DNA of 64,000 nucleotides, taken from positions 806,001 to 870,000 of the forward strand of contig NC_026737.1 in NCBI RefSeq assembly GCF_000210295.1, written 5' to 3'. Origin of the DNA: Trypanosoma brucei gambiense DAL972 (taxonomy: Eukaryota > Euglenozoa > Kinetoplastea > Trypanosomatida > Trypanosomatidae). Within the stretch, counting starts at the first letter, position 1. The number at the start of each line of letters is the position of its first letter. The notes under the pieces are model-generated. The model saw only the letters and a list, made by a program, of their open reading frames with translations. It did not search any database and was not told the DNA's origin. The translations under genes were made by a program, and so were the position numbers. This document shows positions 49,885 to 60,433 of the stretch, piece by piece.

Positions 49885-51417
49885 TCAGTCGCTAACGAAC
49901 TCCAGTTCCAGCAGTACTTCATGCACACTGCAAGCACCTGTCGACCCGCGGGTACACACGGCAACGGATGCCCCAGCCGGTAGCAGCAAGTAGTCTGAGA
50001 AGGTCCACGTAGCAAAGGCGATTCCCTCACCGCATAACCGCGAGCGACTGCCACCCCTTACCGGCCGCAGTGTGTAGCATGTTGATCCACTAGAGTAAAA
50101 GGTAACCACGGAACTGCTGTTAACGCGCAACACCGCAGAAGGCGTCCCCGTCGCAGCAGAATGGTGACCACAGCCACGACCCGACGCCGCCGCAGCGTTA
50201 CTAGCAATCATACACACGACTATGCGACAAATCCCACTTCTCGTCAACTCAATAACGCCGGGGTGTCTTTCGGCCCGCCACACAAACGGCAGCTCCGCCC
50301 TTCCCCCGCTTAACTCAGCAAACGCTGCACGGCTGTCTGGAGAAGCTGCCAACCGTACCCACTCCCCAGTTGCAGTCCGCCTTACGCAGAGGGAACCCCA
50401 TGGAATGGGGCCGTCAGGGGAAGAACCACACGATGATATATTCGCCCCGCGCCAGCGCCACCGTGCGACGCTGCAGTCTAGGAGGAAACGCTTAGACGCC
50501 TGACCCTTTCCACGCCTATCCGTCGTTGCTTCTGCTGCTGATCCAGATCGCCGACATCGGTGGCAGCCACTGGTTGAACGCACAGGAGGCAACGGTCGTT
50601 GCAGCAGCTTTAGCCACTGATTTCTCAGTAACTTGACCTCACGCACCATCTCTCTCACAGAGTTATCTGTTTCCGCTGGTATAGAGTCCCCCGGTCCCGG
50701 TGAGGCAGTAGGAGATAAAGACTGGGCAGCCCCTAACACACTCCTGGCCAGCGACCTTGCTACCACATTGTCGATTTGTCTCTGTAAGTCATTCATCCCA
50801 GGAAAGAGAACCTCTTGGTGAAATTTTTGTGTGTCACAACGCTGCATTTCCACAGCTTCCTTGAGTTGTTGCATATTGCGCCTCACTCCCTCCAGTGCAA
50901 CGCCAGTGCCTGTGCGCTCTGCGTTGTACCGCTCCTCCTTCAAATGGCTGTCGTTGACAAGCACCTCGACAGCCCGCTGCACCTCATCCATTTTGCTCTC
51001 CAGCGCACACAGCCGCTCTCCGTGCAACTGAGCTTGTTGTAGCAATAACTGTGAGGCGAGCATAACGCATGGCTGAACGTTCTTCCACTCCTTCCCGACC
51101 CCCTGCTGCGTTTGTCTGAGCCCCAACAAAACTTGGGCACACGCACGGTCGACCATCTCGGCCTGTGTTGGAAAGTGTGGCGCAGAAACTGCTACATTGG
51201 TAGTATAGGCGGGAAAAGCAGCTGCATGAGCGTGCATTCCACACGCGCTCAAGCCTGCGCTGTCTACAACAAAATTATTTGGTTCAGCAAAAAAAACAAG
51301 GGCGAAAATGAAGAGCAGGGCCGGTGTAACGAGGCAGCGACGCCATCGCCACGCTGGTGAGAACAAAAAACGAAAAACGAAGTGGATGAACAAAAAAAAC
51401 AAAAAAAGAAAGACCAA
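49885..51417 (-). CDS. Membrane-anchored coiled-coil protein, function unknown
   Basis: The protein has 510 residues. Its N-terminus has two hydrophobic stretches (about 2-20 and 30-43) that make a signal anchor or hairpin. The middle (about 90-270) is helical with heptad-like spacing (AQLHGERLCALESKMDEVQRAVEVL), a coiled coil. The C-terminal ~190 residues are beta-rich with several Cys (CRIVVCMI, CYTLRPV, AVCTRGSTGACS). Membrane anchor plus coiled coil plus a C-terminal beta domain resembles the layout of SUN proteins of the nuclear envelope, but I see no sequence signature of a SUN domain. A lumenal lectin-like domain is another possibility. Confidence 0.75.
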   Translation of the reverse strand: MVFLFLFFLFIHFVFRFLFSPAWRWRRCLVTPALLFIFALVFFAEPNNFVVDSAGLSACGMHAHAAAFPAYTTNVAVSAPHFPTQAEMVDRACAQVLLGLRQTQQGVGKEWKNVQPCVMLASQLLLQQAQLHGERLCALESKMDEVQRAVEVLVNDSHLKEERYNAERTGTGVALEGVRRNMQQLKEAVEMQRCDTQKFHQEVLFPGMNDLQRQIDNVVARSLARSVLGAAQSLSPTASPGPGDSIPAETDNSVREMVREVKLLRNQWLKLLQRPLPPVRSTSGCHRCRRSGSAAEATTDRRGKGQASKRFLLDCSVARWRWRGANISSCGSSPDGPIPWGSLCVRRTATGEWVRLAASPDSRAAFAELSGGRAELPFVWRAERHPGVIELTRSGICRIVVCMIASNAAAASGRGCGHHSAATGTPSAVLRVNSSSVVTFYSSGSTCYTLRPVRGGSRSRLCGEGIAFATWTFSDYLLLPAGASVAVCTRGSTGACSVHEVLLELEFVSD

Positions 51418-51946
51418 AACAGACAGCCGACAAACTACGCAACACTGTCTACTGCAGGTAATGCTAATTCCACACCATCTTCTCCCTACCCTAAAACAAG
51501 GGCACCGGCACCCCTTCCTCCTGCAAGGTTAACGAGAGGCAGAGGTGACTCCGCTATAGTTGCTCTAATACGCAAGAACAGGTTATGAAAATAATAACAC
51601 TAACAGTGATAATAATAATAAGAGTGATAATGGAAATAGGGAACCCCATCCCGTACGCACACCAACGTATGCGAGTGGGAAGGGCAATGTGAACAACACA
51701 GACGTGTGAGAAGAAAAAGGACGACGTCAAGGAAAGTGTAGAAATATGCCAGTTGATTGCAGAAAACTCCCAACGACATCAAGCCCTCTCCTGAGCCCTC
51801 ACCGCTGACCTTCCGCAACTCAACACCATTAAAAACACCCCTACTCACACCATCATCACTCCCGTTAAGTCCTTCATCCATTCGCTGAGCATCGCCCTCC
51901 CACACCTTCCACTGCTTTGGTTCTCCTACTACTCCCTTCGTATGTT
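51418..51946. other. Gap between two genes
   Basis: No gene. An ATA/AAT-rich run lies at about 51590-51625 and purine tracts at 51364-51420. Confidence 0.5.
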
Positions 51947-52291
51947 TTAAATGTTGAGTGAGCGAGTAATGGCATCTGTTACGTGTGCCTGATCAAGCTC
52001 CTCGGTCCATTCAGTATAGGTTTCATCCAACACACGGCGCAGCTTCTGCTCCGCCCGCTTCTCCTGGAGAAAGTGAATGACTGGAAGCTTGTTATACACG
52101 AAAGAGGGCACCATAATGTCCGTCCACACCATTGGCATCCAAAAGAAAAAAGCATAATACCACACCATAGCCCAAGAGGCAAGGTACCACGTGCTCATGG
52201 GCTCCAGATGACGCCGCGGCGACACCGTCACCGCGTATTTGTTCATCGGGCGCGCCATATTGCTAACATTGGCACCAAGTCGCCGTAGCAT
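51947..52291 (-). CDS. Small mitochondrial inner-membrane-type protein
   Basis: The protein has 114 residues. The N-terminus is basic (MLRRLGANVSNMARPMNKY...RR), fitting a mitochondrial import signal. One long aromatic membrane segment (WYLASWAMVWYYAFFFWMPMVW, about 35-56) is followed by an amphipathic charged helix (KRAEQKLRRVLDETYTEWTEELDQ). This size and layout is typical of accessory subunits of respiratory complexes or ATP synthase in trypanosomes. The specific complex cannot be decided from sequence alone. Confidence 0.72.
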   Translation of the reverse strand: MLRRLGANVSNMARPMNKYAVTVSPRRHLEPMSTWYLASWAMVWYYAFFFWMPMVWTDIMVPSFVYNKLPVIHFLQEKRAEQKLRRVLDETYTEWTEELDQAHVTDAITRSLNI

Positions 52292-52881
52292 CGCTGATAT
52301 TTAGTACTGGAAAATGCTTCGCACGTGCGATATTGGTGTATATGTATACGCTTGACGTCACTGCTCCCTACCGTGGTTTCCTCTTCCACCGCCGGTACAA
52401 ATGGAAGAGGAAATAAATACAAAAAAACATGAAAGAAAGGAAAGAAAACATTATGAGAAGCATTGCAGAGGTGGGGATAAGTCGCTAATCGTTGCGACCA
52501 AAAAGTCACCTGAAAGGGGAAAAGGGGGAAGGGGTACATTTGGTCCCTCCACCCATTGTGACCCCGAGGGAGTGTACATGCCGAATGGAGAACGCTAGTA
52601 CAAGTAGAGTAGAAGGGGAACAAGACACAAACAATGATCCCCACAAAAGTGGCTAAGCCTATGGGACAGATATGGTGAGGAGGGCGAAGGAATTAATCGC
52701 GGGAAGCATGTGCTACCGAGAGAGCAGGTTGCCATTGAGTCCTACCTAGGCGAACGGCAGCGCTCGCCCCACATTAAAAGCGGAGTCACGCTGATTTTCG
52801 GCACTCTCTTCAGTTAATGTTATCATCCCCCGATCTGCCTCCAACTCGTCCCCCTTCACTCGCGTCAGCACCGCTTGACCG
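52292..52881. other. Gap between two genes
   Basis: No gene. A purine-rich run at about 52397-52455 on the plus strand is a minus-strand pyrimidine tract and a likely splice signal for the gene at 51947-52291. Confidence 0.5.
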
Positions 52882-53385
52882 TCACGAGGTATCTTTGTTT
52901 TTGTTATTCAATTTTTTTAAATCTTTCTGGTACTCGCTGTTGAACAATTCCTTGTATACCGGCACACGCTCCACATTATAGCGATGACTTTTTGCAGCCA
53001 GAGCCCTTCGACACACTGCAGTTTCCGTCATCCCGCCCAACCCACTTTCCTCACTGACCATGAATGAAAGCAAACCAGTGATTATTGTCCGCACCCCCCA
53101 CATTGGGCTCCACTCTTCCGGATGAAAATCAGTTATGGTAAGGCAAATGGGACTGTTAATAACAAACCGTCCACTCGGCGTCAGCATAATTATTTTGGGT
53201 GGCCCCATCGGATATTCAGGTGGGAACCTCAGCTCCCCAAGGTATCGACCACCTTCATAAGGCGTCTGAGGTGGTCCATCGAGGGTGAAATACCACGTGA
53301 AAATGCTTTCCGACGAAGGAGCAGCGTTACAATACGGTGGAGGGTCCAGGGTGATGTCGCGTAACTCCTTCTGCAAGCGACGCAT
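52882..53385 (-). CDS. Ubc6/UBE2J-like ubiquitin-conjugating enzyme
   Basis: This 167-residue UBC-fold protein starts MRRLQKELRDI and has WYFTLDGPPQTPYEGG and FPPEYPMGPP. The catalytic region is SPICLTITDFHPEEWSPMW (catalytic Cys81). In place of the HPN motif common in E2s, it has the Ubc6/UBE2J-type arrangement, where Cys precedes DFHP. The domain ends in a Lys/Asn tail. ER-resident Ubc6 enzymes serve ER-associated degradation and normally carry a C-terminal membrane anchor, which is absent here. It may be recruited by a partner or act in the cytosol. Confidence 0.92.
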   Translation of the reverse strand: MRRLQKELRDITLDPPPYCNAAPSSESIFTWYFTLDGPPQTPYEGGRYLGELRFPPEYPMGPPKIIMLTPSGRFVINSPICLTITDFHPEEWSPMWGVRTIITGLLSFMVSEESGLGGMTETAVCRRALAAKSHRYNVERVPVYKELFNSEYQKDLKKLNNKNKDTS

Positions 53386-53839
53386 GGGTTACAATGCGGA
53401 CTCCCGCGTAGATCCCGACTTACCGTAATAGGTGTTCTGCCCGTCTCTCAGAAAGCGAAGTGGCAGAAGATAGTTTGTGGAGAGAAAAAAACCATAAAAT
53501 GGCAACCACAATCCGATATTTCTCGCCTAGTAGTCTGTTGGTTCGTAAGGTGTGAGTTTTTTACAGACAGGGAAAGTAGATTCAAAGAAAAAAGTTGTTG
53601 GATGTGTACATGGGGTTATGTTCCGAAGAGTTTACTCCTGCACCAAAAGAAAAAAAGAAGCATTTGTCCACGTGGGTGACCTGTTAGTTAGAGTACATGC
53701 TAGTCACAACATTCTCTCACGTCAAACAACCGCCAACTAATGTGATTTGATTTCTACAATATAACAAGATCTTTTTTTAAAAAAAATTCACGTTGTGCTG
53801 CAAATAGTTCCTCTATGATCATCAATCTCTATAAATCAT
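53386..53839. other. Gap between two genes
   Basis: No gene. An A/T-rich stretch (53770-53790) lies close to the stop codon of the upstream gene. Otherwise there are no features. Confidence 0.5.
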
Positions 53840-55696
53840 CTATGCACTCCCATGCATGCTCGATAGCACCAGCTTGTGAAGCAGGCATGTCACGTCGTGA
53901 AGCTCACCTTGTTGTTCATCCAACCGCTCCATCACACCCCGAAGTCCCGCTTCCAGAAAGGCGCTCTTCGCGATGAGTCCGCGTAACAATTCATCCCCGC
54001 TGGCAGCCACCGGACAACGCACTCGATTCGAAGATCGCCTTTTCTTCCGATGAGACGGTGACTGACTAAAAGCTCGATTTGGCACCCCATGGTTGAACCT
54101 CGCCCCAGTAGTTGCAGTGGAAACGAACGGTGAAGGGAAAGAAGAAGGGAGTGGATTCGCAGAGCTGCCCGTCAACGTGCCCTGCTGCACCTCTGGTGCT
54201 GTGGGAAGGACATCCTCTCGACACGTACGGCAATGGAGCGACCCTCGCCAAGCCGTGTCGCCGCTACATTCAAGAACATGTTGCCTCCTCCGGCGGAGTG
54301 GCGTAGTCTTCGGTGTCCGACGCAGCCCTTTCGCTCGACCGCCAACGGCGGCAGCCACGCCAACCCTGTAACTTGCCTGAGATACACGTGGACAACAGTC
54401 AGTTGGAAAAGAAGCATGGGGTGACGGCGCCCTGTCCGTCGGAACCGTTACAGAATTGGTGACTGTCCCCCTCACCGCGGGATCATCGGAACCGTCCCTC
54501 CCCTCGCTTCGTGATAATGAGCTCGCTCGTGCACGCGCACAACCGGACGTGGTGACTGGGACTGGCCCCTCAGATGTTCCCGCAGCTATTGCCGTCTTCG
54601 GGATAACTGCGGTGACATTCTCATGACACGCTAAACCGGCGAGGGAAGATGCTCGCGTCGCGTAGGTATCCACCTCCTCTGTGGCGGGATGGTGTTGGTT
54701 ACTGCGCCCCCGCGGCCCTTTGGCTTCATCCGTCCCTTGCGTGTTGGTAGCAATGTCGAGACCCTGGTGACAAATGGGAGCCGCTGTCGTTGGAACGCCG
54801 CTGTCACTCCGGCTCCTCGACGTAAAACGCTCAGTGGAAACCGTGGCTGTCGCGCGTGACTGCACGGGTGCACAATTAGCTCTACCAAAGTAACAGCGGC
54901 ACCTTACCGTGCTTTCGGAGCTCTCTGCTAGTTTTAACTGATGTTGTAGTGTGCCAATAAGTGCATCCCGCTCAACCAACCGCTCCTTAAGCTCGCGCTG
55001 AGTGTGCAGAAACTCCTTGCGCTCGTCCACGTGGCGCGCCGACACGGTTGCGATGCACAAATCTAGTCGTTGAATCTCGGAGAGGAGTCTACGTGCTATC
55101 CTCTTATAAGCCTCCTCGACCTGGCAGGGGCTTGGCTCAGCACCCGACGGCTCTGTCGACACACCACAACTCTCTGACGACACGGGATCAATGCATGAAT
55201 TTGTTTCGTCATCCGCAATACTACTCCTTCCGTGACTGTGATTCCAAGTAACACCCTCGGTAGGCGCCAGTGGCGGACGCTGTGAGACGGCAACCTCCTG
55301 ACCTGACGGAGTGGAGAGCCTTTTGCTTCGCGCGTTGTCATTGGAAGCACAACATCTGTCAGCCGTAGCCTCCCCACGAGGCAGCGCTGTGGTATCACGA
55401 CTATTAGGTAAAATTGTAAAGGTGTCCTCCTCCATCTTGCGGCCCCCGGAGCGCGGGACTGGCATGCACATGAGAGACGGTGCGGTATTGTCTCTTGTTT
55501 CGTCATCCTCCGCAGCTACAGAAACAGCGGAAATGGTATCGTCTACGCGGGTTTCGGTGCAATCACTTGCAGTGGCCGTATCACGAGCGCGGGAGAGCCG
55601 ACTGAGAGTCGCCGTCAATGCCAAGATATCGTCACGAAGAGACATCCCTTTCCCCCTACACCTTTGCTTTAATATGTCGCAGCAACACACAAGCAC
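53840..55696 (-). CDS. Ser/Thr-rich hypothetical protein with coiled coil
   Basis: The protein has 618 residues from the first ATG. A second ATG at residue 18 (MSLRDDILALTATLSRLSRAR) looks better as a start because the first 17 residues are Cys-rich and unconserved in look. Most of the protein is disordered and rich in Ser, Thr, Arg and Pro. A helical coiled-coil block lies at about 190-255 (EEAYKRIARRLLSEIQRLD...RELKERLVERDALIGTLQHQLKLAE). A short helical C-terminal block (GLRGVMERLDEQQGELHDVTCLLHKLV) may also coil. The composition fits a cytoskeletal or basal-body protein, but this is not established. Confidence 0.75.
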   Translation of the reverse strand: MLVCCCDILKQRCRGKGMSLRDDILALTATLSRLSRARDTATASDCTETRVDDTISAVSVAAEDDETRDNTAPSLMCMPVPRSGGRKMEEDTFTILPNSRDTTALPRGEATADRCCASNDNARSKRLSTPSGQEVAVSQRPPLAPTEGVTWNHSHGRSSIADDETNSCIDPVSSESCGVSTEPSGAEPSPCQVEEAYKRIARRLLSEIQRLDLCIATVSARHVDERKEFLHTQRELKERLVERDALIGTLQHQLKLAESSESTVRCRCYFGRANCAPVQSRATATVSTERFTSRSRSDSGVPTTAAPICHQGLDIATNTQGTDEAKGPRGRSNQHHPATEEVDTYATRASSLAGLACHENVTAVIPKTAIAAGTSEGPVPVTTSGCARARASSLSRSEGRDGSDDPAVRGTVTNSVTVPTDRAPSPHASFPTDCCPRVSQASYRVGVAAAVGGRAKGLRRTPKTTPLRRRRQHVLECSGDTAWRGSLHCRTCREDVLPTAPEVQQGTLTGSSANPLPSSFPSPFVSTATTGARFNHGVPNRAFSQSPSHRKKRRSSNRVRCPVAASGDELLRGLIAKSAFLEAGLRGVMERLDEQQGELHDVTCLLHKLVLSSMHGSA

Positions 55697-56568
55697 ACTT
55701 CACTTCACTACTCCGTGTGAATGAGCAACTAGGGGTTCCGCAACGCGGCGACGCAGGGTAAGAGTGGGTGGAAAGGAGTAGCCACCACCTGCCACAGCCA
55801 CACTTACGTGTGAAACAACCCTCTGAGTCAATTACATAAAAAGTTAGAAAGAAGGGTAACAGAGTATTTAAAAAAAAAACACGCAACGAGCAACAGAAAA
55901 AAAAAAGGAGAGAAATTCGCAATTTTAACCCCACCTAAACAACCAGAATTGAGCCTTGGGGGAGGGGACATAGGAATGTTTGCGGATGAACTGCATTCAA
56001 TGACAAAAGGGGGTTAGAAGGCTGTTTCTTTTCGTACCACATATATATATATATATATGTATTCACCGGCCGCAGGCTCTTTCTCCAAAAAATGGTATTG
56101 GCATAGAAGACGAGAATGAAAACAATAATAATAAACTACGCGGGGCAACATTTTTCACAACGTAACTCTTCCGCCGTTTAGAATGGCATTTACCTTTTCC
56201 CCTCCTGCTTTTATTCCCTAGTTTTCTCCTGACAGTACTGGACTTGTCACACCATCAGAAGCAACATCATTATCATCGTTTTCACTCCATGTCACAGCAC
56301 TCAACTCGCATGTTCCGAGAGTAGCTGCCTAAATCCATGGAAATCCACGAAAACAAGAAAAAGGGGAAAGGGGGAAAGGAACAACACCACAAGCACAACT
56401 CAAAAAGCACATACAAACGAACTGAGTAAAACATAATAAAAGCATAACAAACGAAGGGTTGTAAAGGGAGAGAGGAGTAAACAGCCGCAGAAGGCATTTA
56501 GCAAAACTCAGGAAAATCCTCCTAGTGAGGGAAAGAAACAACGTGCGTGAAACTTAAACAAAGCTTCA
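55697..56568. other. Gap between amastin array and coiled-coil gene
   Basis: No gene. It contains an A run at 55869-55877, another purine-rich run at about 55889-55912, a TA run at about 56040-56058 and the presumed 3' UTR of amastin copy 1 (stop at 56569). Confidence 0.5.
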
Positions 56569-57120
56569 CTACAGTTCCTCTAAATACATACACATCTCGT
56601 TCAAAAATGCTGCCCAGCTGAGAAGGGCAAAGAACTGGGCTATGAGACTCCCCAAGTAAACGGCGCAGGAAGTCACTAGCAGGTAAAACCCACAGCACAA
56701 CTTGAAAACACCCTTCAGAGGCTTTTTGCCAGACCCTCCGTCGTCACTGCAGAAGCCAACGAAGTACTCCACAGACATAATTGCGGTGCAGAGTGCCATG
56801 AGTAGGAAGGCGATGAAAGAAAAGCATGGTGACAGGCACATGAGGAAAGCCATCCTCCCTCGTAAAATGGTAAGAATAACAACAATGAAAGCAATGAATC
56901 CAATGACAGAGGAAGTGACAACACTCCCGCGGACCAAATTGAAATACACAGTGTTCCTGAAGCATGAATCCTTACCTGTCGATGACGCTTGTCCCACCTC
57001 GAAAAGATAAATCGTTTTATAGCCCGTTGCACGGCCAAAAATAGGAGAGAAACACGCGCAACCAGCTAAAATAAAGGCACAGAGCGTCAGCAATAAAGAG
57101 AGTACGCCGAAAAAGATCAT
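56569..57120 (-). CDS. Amastin-like surface glycoprotein, copy 1
   Basis: The protein has 183 residues with four hydrophobic segments (about 3-26, 68-85, 92-114 and 140-165) and an extracellular loop holding single Cys residues. The architecture matches amastins, the four-helix surface proteins of trypanosomatids. It differs clearly from copies 2 and 3. It ends the array in transcription order: RPB6 copy 1 lies 238 bp upstream. The GA-rich tract at 57188-57275 (plus strand) is a minus-strand pyrimidine tract for its trans-splicing. Function in T. brucei is unclear; insect-stage surface roles have been proposed for amastins. Confidence 0.85.
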   Translation of the reverse strand: MIFFGVLSLLLTLCAFILAGCACFSPIFGRATGYKTIYLFEVGQASSTGKDSCFRNTVYFNLVRGSVVTSSVIGFIAFIVVILTILRGRMAFLMCLSPCFSFIAFLLMALCTAIMSVEYFVGFCSDDGGSGKKPLKGVFKLCCGFYLLVTSCAVYLGSLIAQFFALLSWAAFLNEMCMYLEEL

Positions 57121-57136
57121 GATATCCTTCTTGGTT

Positions 57137-58001
57137 AAACGACAACTGATAACGAGGCTTGTCTTAAGAACTTACACAACTTCCAAATAGAGCTCAAGAA
57201 GAAGAGAAAAGTATTGTGAGTCACGTACAGCAAAGGATCAAAGCAGAGAGAGAGAGAGAGAGCGAAAAAGAAAGATTGGGTAACGGCAACAACAGAAGAA
57301 GTGAAACATGTAGAGAAACATGCATGAAAGCCAACGAGGCAATACCAAAAGTGGCCAGTCAGATGTTTGTGTAGCGCTCGTCCACAGGCCTGTCGAAATC
57401 CACATCCAATTCACAGATCCGCCAGTCCTCGTACGTATTGTCTGGAAGCACACGCCGAATAATGAGCGGAATGACACCTTCACGGAGCTCTTTCTGCGCA
57501 ATAGTCAACGGGTCCGTCTCACCCTCCAATGCAACTAACACAGGAGCATTCATACTAATCTGCAATGCACGTGTCCCAAGGATGCGGGCCCTCTCGTATT
57601 TCGTCAGCACCGGAGCCGTCACGCGATCTCTGTCATCACGCCGTTTCGCTGAACCACGCACAGGTGCAGGACCAGACACAACAACACCCGCACCCGCATC
57701 ACTTCGCTCATCGTCACTTTGCGCCACGCTCTCATGCTCATCACCAATGCTCAAACTCAGTCGATCAACTTCATCCTCATCACGCTCAGACATATTTAGA
57801 TTCCTTTACGGCTACGAACAGGTGCAATATCCGCACCTCTCCTCAACTGGCTAGTGGAAGTAGTAAGAGAAATAAGAAACGAAAACAAACAAGTGAAAGG
57901 TAAAGAGGAAAAAAAAAAAAGTATCAGCACAGAAAAGAGCAACGGGGATGGATCTGCACTAAAAGCAGAGGGGCGCTACATACGGTTAATTTTGTCGCAC
58001 C
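57137..58001. repeat. Amastin/RPB6 repeat unit R1
   Basis: It matches 59119-59985 almost base for base; differences are two bases in a GA run and at least one Gly/Asp codon difference. It spans the region upstream of amastin, the whole RPB6 gene and 200 bp of its 5' flank. A 278-bp part is present a third time at 60987-61264. Confidence 0.93.
57359..57793 (-). CDS. RNA polymerase subunit RPB6, copy 1
   Basis: The protein has 144 residues. The N-terminal ~60 are acidic and low-complexity. The conserved core begins [18 protein letters not shown] (about 72-89) and continues with [13 protein letters not shown] and EDWRICELD, diagnostic for RPB6/omega. RPB6 is shared by polymerases I, II and III and stabilises the core. 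It is embedded in the repeat unit, and copy 2 at 59343-59777 differs at one noticed residue (Gly for Asp in the acidic leader). A plus-strand purine run at 57865-57920 is the likely trans-splicing tract. Confidence 0.95.
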   Translation of the reverse strand: MSERDEDEVDRLSLSIGDEHESVAQSDDERSDAGAGVVVSGPAPVRGSAKRRDDRDRVTAPVLTKYERARILGTRALQISMNAPVLVALEGETDPLTIAQKELREGVIPLIIRRVLPDNTYEDWRICELDVDFDRPVDERYTNI

Positions 58002-58570
58002 CGATACACACACCCACTTGACTGGGTGTGTGGGGGGAGAGAGGAAATCCCTCCCCCTCTACGCTACCACCGCACGCACTCCCTAATAGTCGAAAAAAAA
58101 AAAAAATCAGAAACGGCCGTACGGACATTTATTCTCACGAAACCATCGCAACACGCCAGTCAGGTCAGGCACGAGTGGCCGCAAAAATAGAATGCACTTC
58201 ATAAAGTGAAAAATAACTGAACATAAAGAAATAGACACGAACGAAATTAAATACGGAAAAGTAATAACCAACCTTGACTGATCAACTTGAAGAAACGAAA
58301 GTTGCTTAAATCAGCCACTAATGACAGGGGGAAAGGTAGTCGCTAAAAGTGTAGTATATAAATACGAAGGAATAGAACATTTAAAGAAAACACCAGAGTG
58401 GTGTGAACTGACCAAAATAAGAAATAACATATTCACGTCCGCTGTTGCACAAGGTGAAACTGGAAAGTAAGCACCACTTCATCGCATCTCCACGCGACGC
58501 CGTGCAGAAAAAAATAAATAAATAAATGTAGTTCGTTCGAGCTGCCGTAATGCAACCGTATATGTGGCTA
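57794..58570. other. Gap upstream of RPB6 copy 1
   Basis: No gene. It holds the 5' flank of RPB6 up to the repeat edge (58001) and then unique sequence forming the 3' UTR of amastin copy 2. An A run lies at about 58094-58106. Confidence 0.55.
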
Positions 58571-59101
58571 CTACAGGCAACAACCCGCGACAGAGCTGAC
58601 AAGGAACAATACAGCAGTTACAACAATAAGGTAAAAACCGGCATCAACCGAAAAGTCACGCTCCTTAAACGGGGCGAAATCCTCGCGCAATTGATCATCC
58701 CACTGACAAAACCCCTTTCCGTATCCAACAGTGATGAGTACGGCGCTCACCGAAGAAACAAGGAAGGATATGATGGAAAGTGGCGTGGATATGATTCGCA
58801 AACAACACAGTGGGATCTTGCAATTCGACAGAATAATGAAAACAAGAGCAGCAAAGCCTGTAAGCACTGAAATAAGGACACCAGCTTCAATTACCTGAAA
58901 GTATACACTGTACTCCTTACACGGGCTCTCATGCACCTTCGTTTGCTTCACTACATCATCAACCTTCTCCATGTAGTACCATAGGGTTTGGATCGCTTCC
59001 TTTGTTTCATTCTTCATGCGAAAAACGGGAAAAACCAACGCGCAAACAGCCGAAGCAACAGCGAATAGAGTAACAAGAGTTGTCAACCAACCGCAGCACA
59101 T
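58571..59101 (-). CDS. Amastin-like surface protein, copy 2
   Basis: The protein has 176 residues from the ATG at 59101. The frame is open further upstream into the RPB6 repeat, but that extension reads RPB6 sequence out of frame and is not real. Four hydrophobic segments lie at about 5-25, 73-93, 104-126 and 155-175, with a Cys in the first loop (SPCKEYSVYFQV). The first loop shares FPVFRMKNETKEAIQTLWYY with copy 3 exactly, while the rest is about half alike, so the region may have been exchanged. It lies downstream of RPB6 copy 2 by 241 bp. Confidence 0.88.
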   Translation of the reverse strand: MCCGWLTTLVTLFAVASAVCALVFPVFRMKNETKEAIQTLWYYMEKVDDVVKQTKVHESPCKEYSVYFQVIEAGVLISVLTGFAALVFIILSNCKIPLCCLRIISTPLSIISFLVSSVSAVLITVGYGKGFCQWDDQLREDFAPFKERDFSVDAGFYLIVVTAVLFLVSSVAGCCL

Positions 59102-59118
59102 TCTGAATATTCCTGGTG

Positions 59119-59985
59119 AAACGACAACTGATAACGAGGCTTGTCTTAAGAACTTACACAACTTCCAAATAGAGCTCAAGAAGAAGAGAAAAGTATTGTG
59201 AGTCACGTACAGCAAAGGATCAAAGCAGAGAGAGAGAGAGAGAGAGCGAAAAAGAAAGATTGGGTAACGGCAACAACAGAAGAAGTGAAACATGTAGAGA
59301 AACATGCATGAAAGCCAACGAGGCAATACCAAAAGTGGCCAGTCAGATGTTTGTGTAGCGCTCGTCCACAGGCCTGTCGAAATCCACATCCAATTCACAG
59401 ATCCGCCAGTCCTCGTACGTATTGTCTGGAAGCACACGCCGAATAATGAGCGGAATGACACCTTCACGGAGCTCTTTCTGCGCAATAGTCAACGGGTCCG
59501 TCTCACCCTCCAATGCAACTAACACAGGAGCATTCATACTAATCTGCAATGCACGTGTCCCAAGGATGCGGGCCCTCTCGTATTTCGTCAGCACCGGAGC
59601 CGTCACGCGATCTCTGTCATCACGCCGTTTCGCTGAACCACGCACAGGTGCAGGACCAGACACAACAACACCCGCATCCGCATCACTTCGCTCATCGTCA
59701 CTTTGCGCCACGCTCTCATGCTCATCACCAATGCTCAAACTCAGTCGATCAACTTCATCCTCATCACGCTCAGACATATTTAGATTCCTTTACGGCTACG
59801 AACAGGTGCAATATCCGCACCTCTCCTCAACTGGCTAGTGGAAGTAGTAAGAGAAATAAGAAACGAAAACAAACAAGTGAAAGGTAAAGAGGAAAAAAAA
59901 AAAAGTATCAGCACAGAAAAGAGCAACGGGGATGGATCTGCACTAAAAGCAGAGGGGCGCTACATACGGTTAATTTTGTCGCACC
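59119..59985. repeat. Amastin/RPB6 repeat unit R2
   Basis: Second full copy of the 865-bp unit at 57137-58001. Similarity begins just before amastin copy 2's start and ends abruptly at 59985. Confidence 0.93.
59343..59777 (-). CDS. RNA polymerase subunit RPB6, copy 2
   Basis: The protein has 144 residues and is identical to copy 1 except for one noticed substitution (Asp for Gly in the acidic N-terminal leader). The core, with [17 protein letters not shown] and the C-terminal EDWRICELD, is intact. Both copies have the same 5' and 3' flanks because they lie in the same repeat unit. Both should be expressed. Confidence 0.95.
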   Translation of the reverse strand: MSERDEDEVDRLSLSIGDEHESVAQSDDERSDADAGVVVSGPAPVRGSAKRRDDRDRVTAPVLTKYERARILGTRALQISMNAPVLVALEGETDPLTIAQKELREGVIPLIIRRVLPDNTYEDWRICELDVDFDRPVDERYTNI

Positions 59986-60433
59986 ACGCCTTATTATATA
60001 AATATACCAGGTAAGAATAACCCTAAGTCACCACATAGCGTACAAAGTGGTAATTCTAACAGAAAGGGATGAACCAGAAGCTTATCTTGCCCACAGCGTA
60101 AAAGAAATGTGAGGGAACACGAAACGGAGGAGAGTGACAACGAAGTTTAACAGCTGTTTTCGGAAACATCTACGTAAAATAAATAAATGAAATAAGTAAA
60201 ATCGATATCTGTATATTCTCGTGTTGCAGCTTAGGAAAGATGAACAAAAAACCTGGGAATAGGAAATACGTACAGATAGAAAAATAAAAATAAAAAACGT
60301 TCGTTCACGACCGCAATTGTATAGGAAAAAATAAGAAAATAGTCACTACCACGCCGCGTACCTGCAGAACCTTCAGTGTCATGGGAAGGAATGAGGCCGC
60401 TCGAGAATGTCAACGCAGCTGCTTAAATGTCCG
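59778..60433. other. Gap upstream of RPB6 copy 2
   Basis: No gene. It holds the rest of repeat unit R2 up to 59985 and unique AT-rich sequence, probably the 3' UTR of amastin copy 3. Confidence 0.55.

Noticed and set aside
57438..57854. 138-codon plus-strand frames in both RPB6 repeats
   Set aside because: Antisense to RPB6; no domain.
58571..59485. 304-codon minus-strand frame as one long amastin fusion
   Set aside because: The first 128 codons are RPB6 sequence read in another frame. The amastin begins at 59101.
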